Of a DNA stretch of 64,000 nt, positions 44,055 to 54,993 are shown one piece after another. Numbering within the stretch: position 1 is the stretch's first letter; every line of letters starts with the position of its first letter. The notes beneath the pieces were generated by a model that was given only the letters and a program-made list of their open reading frames with translations, had not been told where the DNA came from and made no database searches. Made by a program: the position numbers and the translations under genes. Source of the stretch: Entophlyctis helioformis (lineage: Eukaryota; Chytridiomycota; Chytridiomycetes; Chytridiales; Chytriomycetaceae); the NCBI GenBank assembly GCA_025526915.1, contig JAHLKH010000073.1, positions 54,750 to 118,749 of the forward strand, in the 5' to 3' direction.

Positions 44055-46119
44055 TGCTGCTGCTCGTCGCAGCCTGGACAGCGCACATCCGGCGTCGCCC
44101 TACGCCTCGCCGCCTGCGTCTGCCTCTGCGCCTGCGTCTGCGTCTGCGTCTGCCGATCCGTCCGCCGGTGTGCTCGACGCCATCGAGCCGCCGGCGTCGA
44201 CAGACTCGAGCCTCGAGGCCGAGCTGCGTGAAACGCTCGAAGGCTCTCGCTGGACGCTCGTCTTCAACGACCTGCCCCGCCTGGCTGCCCGCGTGGCCAT
44301 CAAGGAGGCGTCGGGCACGCTGATGCGGCCCGGCTACAGGCAGCAGCCCTATGCCCACATGCAGCACCAGCAGCTCGCGGGATCGCTGGCACCGTCTGCA
44401 CCACAGCAACCACTGCAACCACTGCAAGCCCTCGAACCCCTGCAAGCCCTCGAACCCTTACAAGCACAGCAGCCAGATCGGCCGCTCGCCGCTGCTTCAT
44501 CTTCGGGTGATGTTGCCGTCCAAGCCGCTGCCACTGCCGGTGCACAGCCGCTCCAGCCGCAACAACAGCAACAACAGCAACAACAGCATGCCGCACCTGC
44601 ACATACATCTGTATCTGCAGCGACCGCCACACCCGCCGACGATGCACCGGCCCCGATGACGGCCACCACGCTGCTGTTGGAGGTCGCCGCCCGCCTCGAG
44701 TCGCCCGACACGCTGGCTGCGCTGCACGCGGCCATCGAGGCCAACCCGCAGCTGCTCGTCGGCGACTCGCACGCCGTCCGTGCCATCCTGGGCCCTATCA
44801 TCCCCTTCGAGTCCCGCACAGCCCGCATCATGCGCACCATCAACCAGTCCATCGTCATCACCTCCACATGGTACCTCCACCAGAACTTGCTCACGCCGGC
44901 CGGCCTCAACGTCAAGGACGTGCGCGGCGCCGACGGCTGGCGCATCGTGCTCGTGTTCCACCGCGACGGCAAGGCCATGACCGTCACGCACATCCGGCGC
45001 GAAGAGTCGCTGCCGTCGTCCACGGACGCCTTTGAGCTCGAGTGGGACGTGCACCTCTCGTTTGACGGCGACGCCGTGTTCCAAGGCGCGATGCTCAAGC
45101 TCCTGAGCTTTGAGATCAACTACGAGCGCGCCGGCGCCATGAGCCAGACGCGCATCGACGACCTGCTGCACCGCTTCTGCCACGGGAACCAGGTCGTGCT
45201 CGAGCAGACGGTGGCGGCCAAGTTTGTGTCCCTGCCGCGCGCGTCGGTGTCGTCCAACATGTCGTCGGCAGGGAGCATGCCGCGCAGTGGCTCCGACAGC
45301 CTGTTCTCCACGGGCTCGTTGCCGCGCCGCAGTGCGGCTGCATCGCCAACTCCTGCACCTATCCAGGCGGCGTCTCTGTCGGCGTCTGCATCCACACACG
45401 GGACTGCTCCTGCCGCGCATGCATCGAAACCATCCACATCCGTTGCTGCTTCTGCGACTGCTGCAGCGCCGTCTTCAGCCGCGTCCGCGTTGCAAGGGCC
45501 AGCCTTGTCCTTGTCGCGACCGGCAGCGCCTCGCTTCAACTCTGCGCCGTCTGGTCTGTCGTCGTTGCTTGCATCTGCAACCTCGGCATCCTCCGATGTT
45601 GGATCGGCTGTCAGCACCAGCGATGTCGCAACGCCTGATCATCCGCTCGATGGCAGCAACACAGCCCAGTCTGGATCCGACACAAATGCAAAGACGTCCA
45701 TGTCCGACACGATGCCCACCGACATGTCTGTCCTCACATCCACATCAACAGCCTTTGAGGCAGGCGTCATCACGACCAGCACCAACGCCAACGCTAACGC
45801 CAAGCCCGCCTCTGGCCCCATGAATGGCGCGTCTGTTGGCGCCACGTCAGCGTCCATGGCCACGATCGTGCCGGTCTCTGCCTCTGTCTCTGCAGGCGAT
45901 CTCGCTGGCCCTGCTGCCTCCACTGTGCCGCCCAAGCTGGCCACCAAGCACGATGTGCCGATCACAAGCCGGCTATCGACGAGCGAGTCTGCGGCGGCGG
46001 CTATTGCAGCGGCGGCAGCGGCAGCGGCGGCGACCAAGAAGAAGCCTGCCAAGCTGTCGTTCTGGTCGTCGTGGTTTGGCCGATCGTCGAGCTCTGCTGC
46101 CGCCCCTTCTTTGGACTGA
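43783..46119 (+). CDS. large low-complexity protein with a central folded domain, hypothetical
   Basis: A single exon of 778 residues starts at ATG 43783. Residues 1-130 are Pro/Ala/Ser-rich with a poly-Ala run. A segment LRETLEGSRWTLVFNDLPRLAARVAIKEASGTL follows, then a Gln/Leu/Glu-rich linker. A clearly folded domain lies at about 305-480: LESPDTLAALHAAIEANPQL, IIPFESRTARIMRTINQSI, DGWRIVLVFHRDG and SLPSSTDAFELEWDVHLSF, an alpha part then several beta strands. The tail is Ser/Ala/Thr-rich and ends KLSFWSSWFGRSSSS. I cannot name the domain. No transmembrane helix or signal peptide is evident. The gene is divergent from the membrane-anchored gene at 43682. Confidence 0.65.
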
Positions 46120-46185
46120 GCGATCCTGCTCTCCGTGTGCTTTATCAATACATGTTTCCATATGAACGCCTCGTCTGCAAGTGTG

Positions 46186-46266
46186 CGTGTCTGCGTGTCT
46201 GCGTGTCTGCGTGTCTGTGTGCCTGCGTGCCTGCGTGCCTGCGTGTCTTCGTGTCTGCATGTCTAC
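46186..46266. repeat. 8-bp tandem repeat (gcgtgtct)n upstream of IDH1
   Basis: About ten degenerate copies of gcgtgtct/gcgtgcct end 80 bp before the IDH1 ATG, in what should be its promoter or leader. Confidence 0.85.
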
Positions 46267-46346
46267 AAGTCGTCTGCGTGTCGACGTGGCTTCTCAAGTC
46301 ATCAGCGACGCGGCAGATCCGTCTTCCCTCACAACCCAACATCATC

Positions 46347-48324
46347 ATGATCGCTGCTGCTGCTGCTGCTGCCCGTGCTTCCGTGACTGCTGCGGCAAAG
46401 CGAGCCACGCCGGCCCGTCTGGCCGCCTTTGCTGCCGCCCCGGCCGTCGCCGCCACCCGCGCCTTTGGCACCGTGCAGACCAAGACCAGCCTCGTGTTCA
46501 CCGAGCCGGTACGTGCGCCGCCCTGGCAATCCCTCGCTCCCTGCCCTCCTCCCTCGCATGCCCGCTCTCTGGGCCTCGTCGGGTCGCTGCACGGCGGGCT
46601 GCGTCTGCGCTCATTTGCGATCAACACGCCGGCGCTCGTTGGGCCGCCCCGCGCCAGCCGTTTTTTTTGTTGCAGCGAGCGATGCACAGCGATGCTGGCG
46701 AATGCGCCGGCCCCTAGCGATGAGCGGCGGTGGCGGTTGGCGGTTGTCGTGAGCGTGCTTCCTGGCGCTGGTTGTGGGATGCCTTGATGCCACGCACCGC
46801 TGGCCGTCTGGCTGCGATGCACACGCATACGCACGCATAAGCACATTCACGAACACCACCTGCTGACACTCGCAATCTGCCTGGCATCGGCGCTGCCATG
46901 TGAAACAACGATGGGCGCTGATCGCTCCTGATCAACACAACGGCACCGCCTGGCTCGAGCAGACCAAGACGTCTGGCACCGTCTACGGCGGCGTCCACAC
47001 CGTGACGCTCATCCCCGGTGACGGTGTCGGCCAGGAGATTGCCGCCTGTGTCAAGAACATCTTCAAGGCCATCAATGCGCCGGTTGCCTGGGAGCAGTTT
47101 GATCTGTCCGGCTACACCGAGAGCGATGCCACGCTCCTCAAGCAGGCCATGGACTCGATCCGCAAGAACAAGGTTGCCCTCAAGGGTGAGCCGCCTGTGA
47201 TCTGTGGACCTGTAGACCTGTGGATCTGTGGCCCTGTGATCTGCGATCTGCGATGTGGCTTGTGCTCGCACACACACACAATCGCATGCACAGACGCACG
47301 CTGACCATGTCTGCCGTGTCTGCCAGGTGTCTTGTACACGCCTGTGGCCCGTCTTGGCCACACGTCGTGGAACGTGTTCCTCCGCAAGGACCTGGACGTG
47401 TATGCCTCGACGACGCTCATCCAGAACCTGCCGGGCAACTGGCCCACCCGCCACAGCAACGTCAACTTTGCCATTATCCGTGAGAACACCGAGGGCGAGT
47501 ACTCTGGCAAGGAACACTCTGTAAGTTGATGACGCTGTGGCTGCCATTGCGCGGATCCCTGTGCACTTGCTGACTCGTGACTGCGTCGTCGATGGCCGGC
47601 ATGGATCCACAGCCTGTTCCCGGCGTTGTTGAGTCGCTCAAGGTCGTCACCAAGGCCAAGACCGAGCGCATTGCCCGCTACGCTTTCGACTTTGCGCTCA
47701 AGAACAACCGCAAGAAGGTCACGATCATCCACAAGGCCAACATCATGCAAGTGGCTTTATGGAAATGCGTCTGCCCTGCCCTGCCCTGTCCTGCTACTGC
47801 CGCTGAGGGCCGCATCGCGCTAACGATGCGCTGCCGTTGGATCCGACAGGAAGCTTGGTGACGGCCTCTTCCTCAACACGTGCCGTGAAGTCGCCAAGAA
47901 CTACGAGAGCTTTGGCATCAAGGTCGAGGACATGATTGTCGACAACGCCTCGATGCAGCTCGTGTCCAAGCCGCACCAGTTTGACGTTGTCGTCTGCGGC
48001 AACCTGTACGGCAACATTCTGTCCAACGTCGGCTCTGCGCTTGTGGGCGGCCCGGGCATCATCCCCGGCGCCAACATTGGCCGCGACTACGCCGTGTTTG
48101 AGCCCGGATGCCGCCACGTCGGCAAGGACATTGAGGGCCACAACACGGCCAACCCGACGGCCCTCATCCTGTCGTCGATCCACCTGCTGCGCCACATTGG
48201 TCTGGACGAGCAGGCCAACCGCATCTCTGCTGCCCTGCACAAGGTCATTTCCGAGGGCCGCGTGCTCACTCCCGACGTGGGCGGCTCTGCCTCGACGACC
48301 GACTTTACCAAGGCCGTGATGTGA
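46347..48324 (+). CDS. IDH1: NAD-dependent isocitrate dehydrogenase, IDH1-type (regulatory) subunit, mitochondrial
   Basis: Exons: 46347-46508, 46963-47185, 47327-47520, 47613-47746 and 47850-48324, giving 395 residues. The first 45 or so residues are Ala/Arg-rich without acids, a mitochondrial presequence (ARASVTAAAKRATPARLAAF). Mature motifs: VTLIPGDGVGQEI, FAIIRENTEGEYSG, HKANIMKLGDGLFL, CGNLYGNILSNVGSALVGGPG and GHNTANPTALILSS. Catalytic subunits have NLYGDILSD; here both Asp are Asn, as in the IDH1 regulatory class. The enzyme oxidises isocitrate to 2-oxoglutarate in the TCA cycle as an octamer with IDH2, and IDH1 carries the allosteric citrate/AMP site. The catalytic partner gene is not in this window. 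Intron 1 is unusually long (454 bp) and intron 4 is GC-AG. Confidence 0.95.
47747..47849 (+). other. GC-AG intron in IDH1
   Basis: The donor is gcaagt and the acceptor gacag. Only this junction restores HKANIM-KLGDGLF. The nearby GT (caa/gtggct) leads straight to a stop. gcaagt is the consensus for GC donors. Confidence 0.85.
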
Positions 48325-48631
48325 GTGTTGCTACTAATGGTGATGTCTGCGATGTGCTTGGTTGCTGACACTGGCATGAATGCGCGATGCATGGATGGAT
48401 TGATGGATGGATCGGCCAGTGCCAACCTCTGAACCTCTTGATCTCTTATCTGTGGCCGTTTCTCTCAATACAACGATTGTTCTCATATCACACGGGCTGT
48501 CTTCTGGCTGTCTGGTGGCTGTCTGCTGGCTGTTGCCCAGCCGACGCTGCTTGTACCAATCACCGCCAAAATTTGCTGCACAAACTTGAGATAATCGCAT
48601 TTTTCTGTTCTTGACAAACAACACATAGAAT
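48325..48631. promoter_or_regulatory. intergenic, promoter of the phosphodiesterase gene
   Basis: These 307 bp lie between IDH1 and the next ATG. A ccaatca element at 48556-48562, about 70 bp before the ATG, matches the CCAAT/HAP-complex consensus. Nothing else is recognised. Confidence 0.35.
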
Positions 48632-48704
48632 ATGCCGCCCGACGGCCTGCACACGCCGCAGCAGCAGAAACGAGCAGCAGCACAACAACAACAACAACAA
48701 CAGC

Positions 48705-48739
<35 letters not shown>

Positions 48740-49971
48740 CAAGTAGAAGTACAGCAACAGCAACAGCAACAACAGCAGCAACAGCACATGCTCCCAGAGA
48801 CGATCCGCGAGTCCGACGAGAACAGCTCGCCCTCGTCGTCTGGCGCATCAACCGTCACGGCCGCTGCACCACCAAGTGCACCACATGGCGCCGCTGTGCA
48901 CCAACAACAAACGCGGCCGCGGGCTGCGTCTGCGGCTGCGGCTGCCCCGGCGGTGCCGGCGTCGCCCACATCGCCCACGTCGCCCACGTCGCCGTCGTCG
49001 CCGTCCACGCCCACGCCGCCCGCCAGGCAGCGGCAGCCGTCGGTGCCGTATCTCTCCCGCCCGCCCCGCGAGCGACGCCCGTCGGCACCGACGCTCCTGT
49101 TTCCGCCGTCGCCGCTGGCGCAACCGCCGGCCCTGCCCCACGGCCAGCAGCACCAGCAGCAGCACCAGCACCAGTCGCAGTCGTGGGCCACGCACACGTA
49201 CGGCAACACCTTCTCGTACGGCGCCAGTGCGAGTGCGAGCTCGTCGCCGTCGGCCGCCTTCCTGTTTGCGCCCGGCCCGCACGCCGGTGCACCGTCTGTG
49301 CCCGCTGCCGGCCACGCCCTTGTTGGCGCGGGTCCTCTGCCCGGCCAGGCTGGTGCACAAACGGCCTCGACGGCAGCGGCAACAGCGTCTGCGGCGGCTA
49401 CCGGCACGGCAGCAGCACCAGCAGCAGCACCACCACCAGCAGGCGGGCCCAAGCGCAAGTCGATTGTCATGAGCCTGTACCAGGGCATCGGCCGCGGCAT
49501 GCAGGGCCTCACCGGCGCTGGTAGCAGCAACAGCAGCAACAGCAACAGCACAGCAGCGGCAACGGCGCAGGCCAGAGGCGGCACCTCGTCGGCAGCAAGC
49601 ATCGGCAGCACGGCCAGCCTGCTGCCCACCATCAGCTCGGCCACGTCGCCGCTGTCGCCGCTGTCCTCGCCCCCTGCGCTGCACTCGACCGCCCCGGCAG
49701 ATGCGTCCGCCACGCACCGCATCAGCTTTACGTCACCTGCCACGTCATCTGGTGCACAGCAGCAGCAGCAGCAACTGGTGCACAACCAGCAGCACAACCA
49801 GCAGCAGCAGCAGCCGGCCGACAACCCGCTGTTTGGCTCGCCGCCCTTGAGCCTGGCCACGGCCCCCTCGCCGTTCTTCCACGGCCAGGCCCAGCACGAC
49901 CCGCAGCAGGGCCAGGCATCGGCGCTGTCGCTGCTTCTGCAGCCTGCGCCTCAACACGTGCAGCAACAGCA

Positions 49972-50012
<41 letters not shown>

Positions 50013-53000
50013 TCAATTCTCCGCCTGCTGCCCGTCGCCGCCAGGGCCTTGGGCTGTCGCTCACCACGCCTGCCAGCATGGCCCTGTCGCTGTCGGCATC
50101 GGCATCGGCATCGTCGTCCATCCCAGCAGCAGCCGCAGCAGCCGGTGCACCACCACCACCACCAGCAGTAGCCGGACCAGCAGCAGCAGCAGCAGCTTCT
50201 TCCGCGGGATCTGGCTCGGGCAGCGCGGGCGGCCGCCGCGGCTCGTGGGTGCTCCGTCGCTCGCTCTCCGAATCCATTCGCCCGTCGTCTCCACTGGCCT
50301 CCATCGCACCAGATCTGCAGCCGCAGTCGGTGCTCCCGCTGCGCTTCCAGTTCCGCACGTCCCCGCCGCGCGACTCGTTCATGCTCACGTCGACGGCCCA
50401 TGCGTCGTCGCTGCCTGCTGGCCCTGCTGGCCCTGCTGGCAACGGATCGACCACCATCCACATCACCACGCCGCTGGGCTCCGTGTACCCTGCGCCTGCC
50501 GCTGGGCTCGGCGGCCGGCCGTCGCTGAGCGGGGCCGGCGATCGCGCTGGCGGTCTGCTGCCCATCCACTCGTCCTCGCAGGCGTCGGGGCTGTCCATGG
50601 CTGTCGCGGCATCCACCGCGCTCAACACAACTGCCAACAGCCTGCCTGCCAAGACCCCGCCACAGTCGTCGTCGTCCAAGCTCATGCCGCTCTTTAGCTT
50701 CCGCAAACGCTCGGCGTCGGCCGGATCGGTCCTGTCGCAGACACCGTCGGCGGGCGGCCTGGATTCCCACGACCCGTCGCTCAGCAGCACATACGGCACC
50801 GGCGCGCAGATGGGCGAGAAGAGCATGCACGACATGCTGGACGCGCATCTCCTTGTCGCGCTCAAGCGGTCGGCGCTGTCGCCCATCACGCTTGCGTACC
50901 GCAACGCCGACGACGAGGCACAGTACCGCCAGTTCTTCCTCGAGCAGAACATCCACAACTGGCGGTTCTTTGCCATTTGCGCGATTGTCTCCATGGCCGT
51001 CTATGCGCTCGTCATCACGCTCGCCTACTCGCAGCCGGCCGGCCTGACCGTGCCGCGCGACGACGCCATCTGGGCCATTGTGTTTGGCTTCCTGCCGCTC
51101 TTTGTCAACCTGGCCCTCTCGTTCTACATGTCGGCACGCGCACTCGCAGTGTACATCCACGCGCTGTCGGTGGCGTTCATCTGGATCGTCGGGCCGGTGC
51201 TTGTCTGCGGCCGCTTCTTCTTCACGGGCGCCAAGTACGACGCTGTCACGGCACCCTTTTACATCACCGTCCTCTTCCTCACCGTCTTCTTCTTCAAGCT
51301 GCGGTTTGTGTACACGATCGCTGCGCTGGCTGTCGCTGTGCCCGTCTGGTTCATTGTCGCGTCTGCTGCCTACGTCTTGGCCCCCGCCGTCGAGGCCGGC
51401 GACGACCGGCTGCGATCCACGCTCCTGTTTGTGTGGTCGGGCGTCTCGCTCGTGCTGGCCTCGATCGCCATGATCGCCATGTCGTACGTCAACGAGCGCA
51501 ACCACCGGCTGCAGTACCTGTCCGACATTCAGTTCATCACCATCAACTCCAAGCTGCACAAGCAGCTGCGCGGGCTGTACTCGTCGTACGCGTCGCGCAT
51601 TGCGGATCTGGACTCGCCCCTCGAAAAGGCCATCATGGGTGTCAAGGCGCTGCTGTGCACGCAAGTCAATGCCGAGCAGATTCGCATCCTGCATGTCATT
51701 CTGTCGTCGCTCTCCTCGTCCAATCTCATGGCGCCTGACCTGTACCAGCAAGTCAAGCGCGGTGACGTGCAAGTGGACGACGAGCAAGAGGTGAGACTGT
51801 TGTTGCTCTTGTTTCTGTTGTTGCTGTTATTGTCGACCGACTGGCCACTGACGCGTGTTGTGCTGCCCATGACAGAAATGGCTGTTCAATGAGATTGCTG
51901 CCAAGATTGCCAACACGGACGGATCGTCGCAGGGCGGCTCTGAGGCACCGGCGTCGCCTGCGGATGGCCGGTCGTTCCAGATGGACCGTCTGGACCAGAG
52001 CAGAGCGCGGCGTGCACGTCAACGGCGCGCGCGCAACCGCACATCGACGTGCGACAGCAGCATCGTCACTGGGTTCGAGATGAGCAACAACTTTTCGGGT
52101 GTGCACGGCGACTCGACTGTGGCGTCTGTCGTTGCCTCGGCGTCGGTGACGTCTCTGGGCGGTCTGGGCGGTGTGGGTCGTGGCACACATGTCGGCGCGG
52201 GTGGTGGCGATGTGCAGTCGTCTGCTTCTGGATCGCCGCTTGCAGCGCCTGGCGCTGGCGACAGACCACGCGACAGGCGGCGGTCGTCGACCAAGTCCAA
52301 GCGGCTGTCTGCGCTGTCCTACTCGCAGCTCGTCGGAGACTCGATCGGCGAGCGGCACGCGGCTGCACAGGATGACGGGTACGACGACGATGACGAGGGC
52401 GAGGAGTACGACGAGAGCGACGAGGACGACTACGCGACCGACGGCAGTCTCAACAAGAGCGGCATTGACGGCACCCACAGCGTCAGCATTAGTGGCACAG
52501 ATGGCGGTGCGGGCACGGCCACAGACTCTGGTGTTGGCACGGGCCGCAAGTACGGATCGAGCGGCGAGACGACTGCCGAGCCCGTGTCTGCGGATGCGGC
52601 AGCCGATCGCGCCGCAGACATGAGCATGGCGCTTGTGCCGGTCAAGAAGAACCCCGACACGGACATGGACACGCTCATGACGGACGAGATTCGCGGCCTG
52701 CTGGACCAGGTCAGCGACTTCAACTTCCCCATCTTTGACTTTGCCATTGCCACGGACAACCGCCCGCTGTTCTTCCTGTCGCACCACCTCGTAGTCGAGT
52801 CTGGCCTCCTCGCGCGTCTGCAGCTGCCGCTGGACAAGTTCCTCAACTTCATGTCGTCTGTCGAGGCCGGCTACGACCACAACCTCGCGTTCCACAACTC
52901 GGTGCACGCGGCCGATGTGCTCCACGCCATCCACCACCTCTCGAACCTCGACCGCATATCCAACATCTTCTCCGATACCGAGATGCTGGCCATATACCTT

Positions 53001-54565
53001 GCTGCGTCCATCCACGACTACGACCACCCTGGGCTCAACAACAACTTTTTGATTGCGACCAACGACCGCAAGGCCATGCTGTACAATGACAAGTCGGTGC
53101 TCGAGAACCACCACTGCGCGTCGGCGTTCCAGGTGCTCATGCAGAAGGAGAACCATTTCCTGGAGAAGCTGGATCGCAAGACGTACCGTGCTGTGCGGTC
53201 CAATGTGGTCGACATGGTGCTGGCCACTGATCTTGCCCAGCACTTTTCGCTGCTCACGACGTTCAAGAAGAAGGTGCGTATTCCTGTGGCATTGCTGTCA
53301 ATGCGTTTGTTGGGTTCCCGCGCGTGCTGACTGTCCTGCTCCTTGACGTGCCCCATGCAACGCAGGTCATCACAAGCGGCGCGTTTGATCCGGCCGGCAG
53401 CCAGGAGGACCGGCACTCGCTCATGCAGATGCTCATGAAGTGCGCCGACGTGTCCAACCCAACCAAGTCGTGGCCCATCTACCAGGAATGGATCACGCGC
53501 ATCACGGAAGAGTTTTTCAACCAGGGCGACCGCGAAAAGGCGCTCGGCCTCCCCATCTCGCCGTTCTGCAACCGCGACGGGCCGAATGCCGCCAACCCGA
53601 CATCCAGCCAGCAGGGCTTCATTGAGTTTATTGTCAATCCCCTGTTCGAGGCGCTCGAGGCGTGGGCACCGCTCGGCGTCATGCGCGAGGGTATCAACCA
53701 CTCGCGAGAGCGGTTCTGTGCACCGCTGATTGCCAATGCCAACGCCGGCGGCGGTAGTGGGGCTGCCAACCAGCCGCAGCCGACAACGGGGATCGGATCG
53801 AGGCGGCCGTCGCAGCCCAGCGGCAATGACGGGTCGGTCATCACGAGCAGCAGCCACATGCTGTCGGTGTCGCACGGCAACAACGCGGGCACGCTGCGGC
53901 CCGTGTCTGGATCCACCAGCAACAGCAACAACGGCGCCTCGTCGTTTGAGTCGGTGCGGTCGGGTGCCAGTGCACCAGCAGGCCCGGCCCAGCCAGCGTC
54001 GGTCCTGGGCTCCGTGTCGCTGTCGCACTCGCCCAGCATGCCGCCCATCTCGATGCAGTCGCTTGCCGACCGCTCTCCGCACGGCAAGATGGGCCGCGGC
54101 GCCACGTTCAGCGGCGGTGTCGGCGGCAGCAGTGGCAACGTGTCCTCGGCATCGGCGTCGGCCAACAACCTCAGCGCCATGGGCCGCACGCGCACGACGT
54201 TTGCGTCGGGCTTCCGTGCGGGCCTCTCGCTCCTCACTGAACGCACGGCCGCCAGCGCGTCCAACCTCGTTGGCCTGAACCGCTCCACGCCGCTCTCGCC
54301 GTTTGCCCCCGTGTCGCCTGCGACCCCCGTGACGGCCACCCCTGCCATCCCGGTCGGTCTCCTCGCGCCGCCTATTGGCGTCGGTGCTAGCAACGCTGGC
54401 AGCCTGGGCAGTATGGGCAGCATGCCGCCGTCGGCTGCCTCAAGCATCCACCAGGCACTCGTGTTCCAGCCGCCGCCGCAAGCTGCTGCTCCTTCTGCTC
54501 CGTCTGCTCCCGCCGCTCCGTCGGCTCCGTCGGCACCTGCATCGCGGTCTCGACGCGCCTCGTGA
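48632..54565 (+). CDS. membrane-integral class I cyclic-nucleotide phosphodiesterase
   Basis: Exons 48632-51790, 51876-53273 and 53366-54565 give 1,918 residues. Residues 1-760 are disordered with several poly-Q blocks. Residues 775-956 contain about six hydrophobic helices (WRFFAICAIVSMAVYALVITL, AIWAIVFGFLPLFVNLALSF, AFIWIVGPVLVCG, FYITVLFLTVFFF, VWFIVASAAYVL, LLFVWSGVSLVLASIAMIAM). A helical linker with SPLEKAIMGVKALL follows, then an acidic insert and the catalytic domain at about 1330-1620. It has the metal motifs HNSVHAADV, HDYDHPG and KCADVSNPTKSW, and the nucleotide-binding Gln lies in SSQQGFIEFIVNPLF. It should hydrolyse cAMP and/or cGMP at a membrane. The tail is Ser/Pro/Ala-rich. 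It is far longer than usual PDEs. Confidence 0.9.
49965..50011. repeat. CAG repeat coding about 16 Gln in the phosphodiesterase
   Basis: This is the longest CAG/CAA run of the window. Similar shorter runs occur in the same gene at 48660-48790 and 49757-49815. Confidence 0.9.
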
Positions 54566-54993
54566 TCCTCTGTCTACATGGCACACTCCCTCCCTCCCTC
54601 CCCCTTTTACAGACATACATAGTTGAATGCAATACATGGGCTGATTTCCTCACTTGTGCGACTTGCAGTCTTTTATACGCTCGCTCCGACATGGCAATGC
54701 TGTTGACTTTGTAATGACCGCTGGAGCACTTGAGACTACCTGAGGAAACGCGCACATGCGACAAGGCGAGTGGTCGCATGTCGTCGCCAGAGCTCAGATC
54801 AGATCACCAGCCGCGCGCCACTGCATCTGCTCTGCAATGCATGCTGCAGTGTCCCACCAGCCAGCCAGCACTGATGGCATGCCGTGCTGTGTCGGTGCAT
54901 GTCCCACTTTCGTGTGTTATCGTGCGTTGTTTTGGCGATCGCGTCGAGTCGATCTTTTCTTCACAACAACAAAGCGAGCAGCCGGCTGCGACG
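54566..54993. other. intergenic, no gene seen
   Basis: These 428 bp run between the phosphodiesterase stop and the next possible ATG. There is a pyrimidine-rich ctccctccctccctccc run at 54586-54602. No coding signal is evident. Confidence 0.55.

Noticed and set aside
46120..46346. CRISPR-like array from the gcgtgtct repeats
   Set aside because: The repeats are 8 bp, contiguous and without spacers, in a eukaryotic promoter region.
50958..51530. Microbial rhodopsin fused to the phosphodiesterase
   Set aside because: The count is nearer six helices and the last helix lacks the conserved lysine context for retinal attachment.
49745..51787. Open - frame of about 680 codons
   Set aside because: It is antisense to the phosphodiesterase exon; the translation is Arg/His/Gly-rich and featureless.
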